NCBI RefSeq assembly: GCF_000725545.1
Contig: NZ_JNZP01000015.1
Location: 248,001-312,000, forward strand
DNA length: 64,000 nt
DNA from: Streptomyces exfoliatus
GTDB lineage: Bacteria > Actinomycetota > Actinomycetes > Streptomycetales > Streptomycetaceae
Direction of reading: 5' to 3'
Part shown: positions 1-5,994 of the stretch, one piece after another
Numbering within the stretch: the first letter of the stretch is position 1
Layout: each line of letters starts with the position of its first letter
Position numbers and translations under genes: made by a program
The notes under the pieces: generated by a model
What the model saw: the letters and a program-made list of their open reading frames with translations, nothing else
Database searches by the model: none
What the model was told of the DNA's origin: nothing

Positions 1-386
1 AGGCCGTAGGCGGCGTTCTCCAGAACGTTCCGGTGCGGGAACAGCGCGAAGTGCTGGAAGACCATGCTGATCTTCGTGGCGCGAACGGTGCGCAGCTCGC
101 GGGGGGAGAGCGCGGTCAGGTCGCGGCCGTCGAAGAGGACCCGGCCCGCGGTGGGTTCGAGAAGGCCGTTGAGCATGCGCAGAAGGGTGGACTTGCCGGA
201 ACCCGAGAGCCCCATCACGACGAAGATCTGACCGGGTTCGACGGTGAAACCGGCGTCCACGACGGCTGCTGTCGTCCCCTCGGCGCGCAGCTCCTCGCGG
301 TCGGCGCCGTCGGCGAGCCTGCGGACGGCGTCGTCGGGTCGTCTGCCGAACACCTTGTACAGGTGATCGGCCTGGAGCCTGGACAC
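1..386 (-). CDS. Glycine betaine/proline-type ABC transporter ATP-binding protein (ProV/OpuAA-like), C-terminus cut by window edge
   Basis: This is the N-terminal 128 residues of an ABC ATPase that would power osmoprotectant uptake at the membrane. The protein opens with VSRLQADHLYKVFGRRP, the family-typical N-terminus. Walker A reads MGLSGSGKSTLLRMLNGL, the ProV/OpuAA form with Met-Gly-Leu before Ser-Gly-Ser-Gly-Lys, and the Q-loop region reads MVFQHFALFPHRNVLENAAYGL. The GTG at 386 is preceded by GAGG at 5-nt spacing; the nearby ATG at 388 is out of frame. The signature motif, Walker B and the regulatory CBS region lie outside the window, as do the permease and binding protein expected downstream. 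Family assignment is firm; betaine versus another quaternary amine cannot be decided. Confidence 0.85.
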   Translation of the reverse strand, partial: MSRLQADHLYKVFGRRPDDAVRRLADGADREELRAEGTTAAVVDAGFTVEPGQIFVVMGLSGSGKSTLLRMLNGLLEPTAGRVLFDGRDLTALSPRELRTVRATKISMVFQHFALFPHRNVLENAAYG

Positions 387-477
387 ATATACCTCACGGG
401 TAGCGATGAAGAACGGCCCCACCACCCCCGCGCGGCCGGGCCGTGGAGCGGGCGGGATCGGCCCGCGGGCCCGTCGC

Positions 478-509
478 GTACGGGGATTCCCTTTCGTTGA
501 ATCCCGTAC
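478..509. promoter_or_regulatory. Inverted repeat upstream of the ABC ATPase gene
   Basis: GTACGGGGATTC (478-489) faces GAATCCCGTAC (499-509): an 11-bp dyad with one bulged base. It lies 92 bp upstream of the ABC ATPase start and about 140 bp upstream of the divergent exonuclease gene. It could be an operator or a transcript hairpin; the sequence does not decide. Confidence 0.35.
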
Positions 510-563
510 CGGGTTCCGCTCCGGGCTCGCGCATGCCCGGGTCCACTGGGTGCAAACGCAAAG

Positions 564-577
564 GTGACGGGGGTCAC
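564..577. promoter_or_regulatory. Putative Crp binding site
   Basis: GTGACGGGGGTCAC fits both GTGA-N6-TCAC and the S. coelicolor Crp consensus GTG-N6-GNCAC as I recall it, with one extra flanking base pair of dyad (G563/C578). It lies 74 bp upstream of the exonuclease start and 178 bp upstream of the ABC ATPase start, so either gene could be the target. Confidence 0.45.
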
Positions 578-650
578 CCGCGGGGAGGGATCGACCGGAG
601 GAGCCTGTCGCTCGCAGAGCGCTGTCGGTGGGGTGCGGCATGATCGGGGT

Positions 651-1571
651 GTGACTCGACGCCTGATGCTCCTCGACACCGCCAGCCTGTACTTCCGCGC
701 GTACTTCGGCGTGCCGGACTCCGTCCGTGCGCCCGACGGGTCCCCGGTGAACGCCGTCCGCGGGCTGCTCGACTTCATCACGCGGCTCGTGCAGGACCAC
801 CGCCCGGACGACCTGGTGGCCTGCTGGGACGCCGACTGGCGGCCGCAGTGGCGGGTGGACCTGATCCCCTCGTACAAGGCGCACCGGGTCGCCGTCGAGA
901 CGGAGACCGGCCCGGACGAGGAGGAGATCCCGGACACCCTGTCCCCCCAGGTGCCGGTGATCGAGGAGGTCCTCGCGGCGCTGGGCATCGCCCGCGTCGG
1001 CGCCGCGGGGTACGAGGCCGACGACGTGATCGGGACGCTGGCGGGCCGCGCCGAGGGGCCGGTGGACATCGTCACGGGCGACCGCGACCTGTTCCAGCTG
1101 GTGGACGACGCGCGCGGCGTGCGCGTGCTGTACCCGCGCAAGGGTGTCGGCGACTGCGACCTGGTGGACGCGGAACTGATCCGCGGGAAGTACGGGGTGC
1201 GCCCCGACCAGTACGCGGACTTCGCCGCCCTCCGCGGCGACGCCAGCGACGGGCTGCCCGGTGTGAAGGGCATCGGCGAGAAGACGGCGGCGCAGCTGAT
1301 CACGGAGTACGGGGATCTGGCGGGTGTGCGGGCGGCCGCGGAGGACCGGACGTCGAAGCTGACGCCGGCCAAGCGCCGCGGGATCGTGGAGGCGGCCGCG
1401 TACCTGGACGTCGCGCCGACGGTGGTGCGGGTCGCCGGGGACGTACCGCTGCCGGAGTTCGACGCGGCGCTGCCTGCGGCTCCCCGCGACCCGGAGGCGC
1501 TGGACGCCCTGGTGAAGCGCTGGGGGCTCGGCGGGGCGGTCGGGCGCCTGCTGCCCGTTCTGGCGCGCTGA
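651..1571 (+). CDS. 5'-3' exonuclease (PolI N-terminal domain/FEN-like)
   Basis: A stand-alone 306-residue enzyme equivalent to the 5' nuclease domain of DNA polymerase I, expected to remove RNA primers or flaps and act in cytosolic DNA repair. The family acidic metal ligands are in place: Asp9 in LMLLDTASLYFRAYF, the DADWRPQW region, YEADDVIG near residue 121, TGDRDLFQL near 142 and GDASDGLPGVKGIGEKTA near 195, the last being the H3TH DNA-binding element. The reading frame is open upstream to 564, but the family N-terminus begins at GTG 651; ATG 666 is an alternative. No strong ribosome binding site precedes either start. The gene is divergent from the ABC ATPase gene and ends 39 nt before the iron box of the next gene. 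Confidence 0.92.
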   Translation: MTRRLMLLDTASLYFRAYFGVPDSVRAPDGSPVNAVRGLLDFITRLVQDHRPDDLVACWDADWRPQWRVDLIPSYKAHRVAVETETGPDEEEIPDTLSPQVPVIEEVLAALGIARVGAAGYEADDVIGTLAGRAEGPVDIVTGDRDLFQLVDDARGVRVLYPRKGVGDCDLVDAELIRGKYGVRPDQYADFAALRGDASDGLPGVKGIGEKTAAQLITEYGDLAGVRAAAEDRTSKLTPAKRRGIVEAAAYLDVAPTVVRVAGDVPLPEFDAALPAAPRDPEALDALVKRWGLGGAVGRLLPVLAR

Positions 1572-1609
1572 CCGAAGGGAAACCATTGGGTCGACCGCGC
1601 TCGGGGATG

Positions 1610-1628
1610 CTAGCTTAGGCATACCTAA
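1610..1628. promoter_or_regulatory. Iron box (DmdR/IdeR operator)
   Basis: CTAGCTTAGGCATACCTAA matches the 19-bp actinobacterial iron box TTAGGTTAGGCTAACCTAA at 15 positions, with the dyad TTAGG/CCTAA intact. It ends 25 bp before the GTG of the siderophore-interacting protein, so Fe2+-loaded DmdR would repress that gene. Confidence 0.85.
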
Positions 1629-1653
1629 GTACGTCGAGTCAGGAGAGCCCCTC

Positions 1654-2490
1654 GTGGCAGAGCAGCCGGCCCGCAAGGCACCGAAGGCCACCGAAGCACG
1701 CGTGGTGCGCACCGAGCGGATCACCCCGCACATGGTGCGGATCGTCCTCGGCGGCCCCGGGCTCGACGCCTTCGAGGTCGGCGCGTACACCGATCACTAC
1801 GTGAAGCTGCTGTTCGCACCGGAGGGGGTCGCCTACCCGGAGCCGTTCGACATGGAGCGGATCCGGGAGGAGTTCCCCCGGGACCAGTGGCCGACGACGC
1901 GGACGTACACGGTACGGGCGTGGGACCCGGTCCACCGCGAGCTGACCGTCGACTTCGTGGTCCACGGCGACGAAGGCCTCGCCGGCCCGTGGGCGGCCCG
2001 CGCCACGGAAGGCGAGACCGTGCGCTTCCTCGGCCCCGGCGGCGGTTACACGCCGGACCCGGCGGCGGACTGGCACCTGCTCGCGGGCGACGAGAGCGCG
2101 CTGCCGGCCATCGCGGTGGCCCTGGAGGCACTGCCCGCCGGAGCGAAGGCGCACGCGTTCGTGGAGATCCCCGACGCGAGCGAGGAGCAGAAGTTCGCGA
2201 CGGCCGACGGTGTCGACGTCACCTGGCTGCACCGGGGCGACCGCCCGACGGGCGAGGCCCTCGTGGAGGCCGTACGCGCCCTGGAGTTCCCCGCGGGCGA
2301 CGTGCACGCCTTCGTCCACGGCGAGGCGGGCTTCGTGAAGGAGCTCCGCCGCCACCTGCGGCTCGACCGCGGGGTGCCGCGCGAACGTTTGTCGATCTCG
2401 GGCTACTGGCGCCAGGGGAAGTCGGACGAGGCGTGGCGCGCGATCAAGCGCGAGTGGAACGACCAGGTGGAGCGCGAACAGGAGAAGTGA
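1654..2490 (+). CDS. Siderophore-interacting protein (ViuB/SIP-type ferric-siderophore reductase)
   Basis: A 278-residue cytosolic flavoprotein expected to reduce ferric siderophores and release Fe2+. The N-terminal FAD-binding barrel carries RTYTVRAWD near residue 83 and a loop FLGPGGGYTP near 124. The C-terminal half ends with SISGYWRQGKSDEAWR near 246, the SIP family signature. The GTG start has AGGAGAG 7 nt upstream. An iron box overlaps the promoter region, so expression should rise under iron starvation. No siderophore transporter or biosynthesis gene is adjacent, so it probably works as a single iron-regulon gene. Length is normal for the family. Confidence 0.93.
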   Translation: MAEQPARKAPKATEARVVRTERITPHMVRIVLGGPGLDAFEVGAYTDHYVKLLFAPEGVAYPEPFDMERIREEFPRDQWPTTRTYTVRAWDPVHRELTVDFVVHGDEGLAGPWAARATEGETVRFLGPGGGYTPDPAADWHLLAGDESALPAIAVALEALPAGAKAHAFVEIPDASEEQKFATADGVDVTWLHRGDRPTGEALVEAVRALEFPAGDVHAFVHGEAGFVKELRRHLRLDRGVPRERLSISGYWRQGKSDEAWRAIKREWNDQVEREQEK

Positions 2491-2603
2491 GGCGGGGACT
2501 CGGCGGAGCACCGGGCCCGAGCCGCTGAGCCCCCGGGCCCACCCGCAGGAACAGGACGACCGAGGCCCGGGACCCCAGGAGGGGCCCCGAGCCCTCGTAC
2601 TTT

Positions 2604-2626
2604 CCCCCTCCCCCTCCCCCTCCCCT
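2604..2626. repeat. Polypyrimidine hexamer tandem repeat (CCCCCT)
   Basis: Three CCCCCT units plus a partial fourth lie between the convergent siderophore-interacting protein and MerR genes, ending 10 bp from the MerR stop codon. Low-complexity tract; length variation is likely. Confidence 0.7.
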
Positions 2627-2635
2627 CGGCCCGGA

Positions 2636-3268
2636 CTACCTCGCGCCCCCGAAAACACGGTCCGAGGCGTCCGTCTGGGCCAGGCGCCGCAGGGCCGAGA
2701 AGATCGCGTCGCCCATGACCGTGCCCACGACCACGCTCTCCACGAGCTCCTCGCGCGCCACATGGTGCGCCACGTACTCCAGGTCCGCCCGCGCCACCCG
2801 CTCCGCCGCGTCCGCATACGTGTCCAGGGCTTCCGTGAACGCGCCGTGGCCGACCTCTTCGAGTGCTTCGAGAGCCACCGCCAACGCCTCAGCAGCCGGG
2901 CTCTCCGGATGTACGCGCCAGCCCCGCGCGGCGATCAGCGCGCCGACCTGTCCCCGTGCCTCCGCGATCCCGGCACCCGGCTCGCGGTCGTAGCGCGGCA
3001 CCATCCGGTCGGCGACCGTGCCCAGCACCTTGTGCACCGGGCGCCCTGAGTCGTCGATCGCCAGGATCACCTCCCGGATCGCCGCGACCGACAGGCCGCC
3101 CACGTCGAGGAGCGCACGGATCAGGCGAAGGCGCTGCACATGCGTCTCTCCGTACGAAGCCTGGTTGGGGCTCGTCAACTCCCCCGCCGGCAGCAGCCCT
3201 TCCCGTACGTAGAACTTGATCGTCGGCACGGACACGCCTGCCCTGCGACTCAACTCTCCAATGCGCAC
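2636..3268 (-). CDS. MerR-family transcriptional regulator
   Basis: A 210-residue regulator starting VRIGELSRRAGVSVPTIKFYVREGLLP, the MerR winged-helix N-terminus, with GETHVQRLRLIRALLDVGGLSV completing the DNA-binding unit by about residue 65. The remaining 140 residues are helical, with no cysteine-rich metal-sensing loop, so an organic effector or unknown signal is more likely than a metal. GTG start with GGGAAGG upstream. The gene is divergent from the membrane protein gene at 3384; the 115-bp gap contains four GATAG half-sites that are the obvious operator. It probably controls itself and that neighbour. Confidence 0.88.
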   Translation of the reverse strand: MRIGELSRRAGVSVPTIKFYVREGLLPAGELTSPNQASYGETHVQRLRLIRALLDVGGLSVAAIREVILAIDDSGRPVHKVLGTVADRMVPRYDREPGAGIAEARGQVGALIAARGWRVHPESPAAEALAVALEALEEVGHGAFTEALDTYADAAERVARADLEYVAHHVAREELVESVVVGTVMGDAIFSALRRLAQTDASDRVFGGAR

Positions 3269-3324
3269 CGCGCGTTCACCTTCCCAGCCTTGCTACGGCC
3301 TTGCCGTTCCACGCTCCCATCATA

Positions 3325-3362
3325 GATAGTGGCGCTATCAGATAGCGGCAAGTGCCACTATC
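3325..3362. promoter_or_regulatory. Four-half-site dyad operator between MerR gene and membrane protein
   Basis: Outer arms GATAGTGGC (3325-3333) and GCCACTATC (3354-3362) are perfect inverted copies. Between them sits a second dyad, GCTATC-A-GATAGC (3334-3346). Read by strand, GATAG(T/C)G occurs four times in alternating orientation within 38 bp. It starts 57 bp from the MerR start and ends 22 bp before the membrane protein start. Confidence 0.8.
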
Positions 3363-3383
3363 CATACTTCCCGGGGGATACCC

Positions 3384-4337
3384 ATGCCCGCACCGAGCCT
3401 GAAACCACTCACCCGACTCCATCGACCGCTGGTGTGGTTCGCCGCCTCCATGGGGGTCCTCACCCTGGTGTCCGCCATCGGACTGGCCGTCGACGGCCGT
3501 GTCCTGGTCGGCGTGCCGATCTGGAGCAAGCCGTTCAAGTTCTCGGTCTCGTTCCTCGCCTACGCGCTCTCGCTCGCCTGGGTGCTCACGCTGCTGCCGA
3601 AGGGCCGTCGGGTCGCCTGGTGGGCAGGGACAGTGGTCGCCGTCACCGGCGCGGGCGAGATGGCGCTGATCACCCTCCAGGTGATCCGTGGCAAGCAGAG
3701 CCACTTCAACCAGGCGACCCCCTTCGACAACGCCGTCTTCCAGATCATGGGCGGCACCGTCGTCGTCCTGTGGCTGGGCGCCCTGACCATCGCGATCCTG
3801 CTGCTACGCACCCGGATCCTCGACCTGACCATGGCATGGGCCGTCCGACTGTCGTCGCTGATCGCCCTGGCCGGCGCGGCCGTGGGCTTCCTGATGGTGC
3901 GTCCGACCCCTGAGCAGCTGGCGCAGGACAACGCGCCGGTCGTAGGCGCCCACGCCGTCGGCGTACCCGACGGCGGCCCGTCCCTGCCTCTGACCGGCTG
4001 GGCCGAAACGGGCGGCGACCTGCGCATACCGCACTTCTTCGGCATGCACGCCCTCCAGCTGCTCCCGCTGCTGGTCCTGACGCTGGCCGCCCTCGCGCCG
4101 CGCTTCGCCCGGCTCGCGGACGAGCGCGTACGGCTCCGGCTCACGCTGACGGCCTCGGCCGTGTACACAGCGACCTTCGCCCTGCTGACCTGGCAGGCAC
4201 TACGAGGCCAGGCCCTGCTCGCACCGGACGGCGTGACACTCGCCGCGGCGGGAGCGATCGCCGCACTCGGCACCACGGCAACCGCCCTGTCCCTCCGGGG
4301 AGCTCCCTCCTCCCCCTCCCCCATCCCCTCCTCTTGA
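3384..4337 (+). CDS. Multi-pass membrane protein of unknown function
   Basis: A 317-residue integral membrane protein with about seven to eight hydrophobic segments (for example LVWFAASMGVLTLVSAIGLA near residue 16, then FLAYALSLAWVLTLL, TVVVLWLGALTIAILLL and ALQLLPLLVLTLAALA). Polar loops contain GKQSHFNQATPFDN near 110 and a HFFGMHALQ stretch near 220 with two histidines at the membrane face. I do not recognise a named family. ATG with GGGGGA 5 nt upstream. It is divergent from a MerR gene and shares its operator, so it may be an effector-induced membrane function such as efflux or envelope protection; that is inference from arrangement only. Confidence 0.8.
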   Translation: MPAPSLKPLTRLHRPLVWFAASMGVLTLVSAIGLAVDGRVLVGVPIWSKPFKFSVSFLAYALSLAWVLTLLPKGRRVAWWAGTVVAVTGAGEMALITLQVIRGKQSHFNQATPFDNAVFQIMGGTVVVLWLGALTIAILLLRTRILDLTMAWAVRLSSLIALAGAAVGFLMVRPTPEQLAQDNAPVVGAHAVGVPDGGPSLPLTGWAETGGDLRIPHFFGMHALQLLPLLVLTLAALAPRFARLADERVRLRLTLTASAVYTATFALLTWQALRGQALLAPDGVTLAAAGAIAALGTTATALSLRGAPSSPSPIPSS

Positions 4338-4351
4338 AGGCCCCTTCCGCG

Positions 4352-5761
4352 TCAGGCCCCGCTCCGGCTCCGGGCGTGGACGGTGGCCAGGACCTCGCGG
4401 TCCGGTTGGAGGGTGAGGCTGGGGACGGGGCGGATGGCGTCGGTGGTCAGGTCGAGGTCGTAGCGGCGGGCGAGGACCGCGAGGACCAGGACGGCTTCGA
4501 CGAGGGCGAAGCGGGTGCCGAGGCAGACGCGGGGGCCACCGCCGAAGGGGAACCAGGCGTACTCCGGTATCTGCTCGGCGGGTTCGCCGTCCTCGGTGGT
4601 GAGCCAGCGCTCGGGGCGGAAGGCCTCCGCGTCGCCGTACCAGCGGGGGTCGCGGTGGGTGGCCCACTGGCTGGTCCAGACGCGGGTGCCGGCGGGCACC
4701 GGCCTACCGCCCAGGGTGGCGCCTTCCTTGGCCAGGCCTGTGATCAGCCAGATCGTCGGGTAGAGACGCAGGGTCTCCTTGATGACGGCCTGGGTGTAGG
4801 TGAGGGAGGCGTAGTCGTCGAAGCCGGGTTCGTGATCGACGAGGACCCGGTCGAGTTCCTCGGTGAGGGCGTCGCGGACCCGGGGGTTGCGGGAGAGCAG
4901 GTACCAGGCCCAGACGAGGGTGGAACTGGTGGTCTCGTGGCCGCCGATGTAGAGGGTGACGGTCTCGTCCCGGATCTCCTGGTCGGAGAGGGGCGCACCG
5001 GTCTCGTCGCGGGCGGCGAGGAGGCGGCTCAGGAGGTCGGGGCGCTCGGTGTCGCCGTCGCGGTGGCGGGAGACGACACGGGATACCTCAGCGTCGATGA
5101 CGGCGGTGGCGCGCTTGATGCGGGCGCGTCCGGGGGTCGGTACCCAGTCGGGCAGCACCGCTCCGATGCCGCTGAACTCGGCGCCGATCTCCTTCTGCGC
5201 GATGTCCATCGCCCGCCCGATGGCCTCGGCGTCCGCCGCCGTGTCGACGCCGAAGATGGTGCGGACGGCGATGAGTTGGGTGAGGGCGGCCATCTCCCTC
5301 TTGATGTCGACCTGCTGTCCGTCGGCCCACCGGTCGGCGAGGGCGACGGCGCACTCGGCCATGGTTGTCGCGTAGGAGCGGACCTGCTTGGGGCGCACGG
5401 AGGGCTGCACGAGGGAACGCTTGCGTCGCCAGTCGGCCCCGCGGGAGACGATGACGCCGTTGCCGAGGAGGGTGCGGAAGGCGATGCCGAGGTCGGGCTG
5501 GTCGAAGGTGCGCTCGACCTCGGTGAGGAGTTCGCCGACGGTGTCGGGGTGGGCGACGAAGAGGGACGGTTTGCGGCCGAAGCGCCAGCGGACGAAGTCG
5601 CCCCGGTCCCGGAGCTGTTCGAAGAAGCCGAGTGGGTCCTTGCCGAACGCGGGCAGGTTGCCGAGGAGGGGTACTCCTCGGGGGCCTTCCGCGATGTCCG
5701 GTGACGGTGGCGCCTTCTCGTCGCGTGCCTCGGCGTGCGGATGACCGGCTTGCGTGGTCAT
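4352..5761 (-). CDS. Cytochrome P450
   Basis: A 469-residue haem-thiolate monooxygenase. Landmarks: oxygen-activating I-helix GGHETTS near residue 272, ExxR in KETLRLYP near 327, and the haem loop FGGGPRVCLGTRFA near 402 with the axial cysteine. The bulky haem loop and proline-rich N-terminus (GPRGVPLLGNLPAFGKDPL) resemble class-II-like CYP102/CYP4-type enzymes rather than camphor-type P450s, but there is no fused reductase. No redox partner is adjacent; the nearest ferredoxin is at 25330. The ATG at 5761 has GGGGAGGGGA upstream; the frame stays open further upstream but without family similarity. The substrate is unknown. Confidence 0.92.
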   Translation of the reverse strand: MTTQAGHPHAEARDEKAPPSPDIAEGPRGVPLLGNLPAFGKDPLGFFEQLRDRGDFVRWRFGRKPSLFVAHPDTVGELLTEVERTFDQPDLGIAFRTLLGNGVIVSRGADWRRKRSLVQPSVRPKQVRSYATTMAECAVALADRWADGQQVDIKREMAALTQLIAVRTIFGVDTAADAEAIGRAMDIAQKEIGAEFSGIGAVLPDWVPTPGRARIKRATAVIDAEVSRVVSRHRDGDTERPDLLSRLLAARDETGAPLSDQEIRDETVTLYIGGHETTSSTLVWAWYLLSRNPRVRDALTEELDRVLVDHEPGFDDYASLTYTQAVIKETLRLYPTIWLITGLAKEGATLGGRPVPAGTRVWTSQWATHRDPRWYGDAEAFRPERWLTTEDGEPAEQIPEYAWFPFGGGPRVCLGTRFALVEAVLVLAVLARRYDLDLTTDAIRPVPSLTLQPDREVLATVHARSRSGA

Positions 5762-5835
5762 GCGAGTCCCCTCCCCAACTGGCCTGCCGTGCCTGTGAGT
5801 CCATGCAAGCGGAAGGGCTCCACCCACGCCACCCC

Positions 5836-5858
5836 TGTGGACAACAGCCTGTGGACAA
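5836..5858 (-). promoter_or_regulatory. Pair of DnaA-box sequences
   Basis: TGTGGACAA occurs at 5836-5844 and 5850-5858, i.e. two perfect TTGTCCACA DnaA boxes on the minus strand, 14 bp apart start to start. They lie in the 233-bp gap upstream of the P450 gene. No other origin feature is visible. Confidence 0.6.
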
Positions 5859-5939
5859 CTGCGTTCGGACGACCGCCTGCGCGTGATCACCTCCACGCGA
5901 CGACCTGGGCGGCGACGGGCACCGGATGTCCGGGAACGC

Positions 5940-5973
5940 CGAGTGCCCGGGGCCTGATGGCCACGGGCACTCG
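5940..5973 (-). terminator. Hairpin terminator of the helicase gene
   Basis: CGAGTGCCCG (5940-5949) pairs with CGGGCACTCG (5964-5973), with an inner GGCC-TGAT-GGCC stem. It begins 22 bp past the helicase stop and has no U-tract, as is common in Streptomyces. Confidence 0.7.
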
Positions 5974-5994
5974 CTGCCGAAGGAGGGGAAGCCG

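Noticed and set aside
215..1372. Long open frame on the minus strand opposite the exonuclease
   Set aside because: Arg/Ser/Pro-rich shadow translation typical of GC-rich antisense frames; the plus-strand exonuclease has all catalytic motifs.
5836..5858. Chromosomal origin
   Set aside because: Only two DnaA boxes; dnaA, dnaN and the large box cluster of a Streptomyces oriC are absent.
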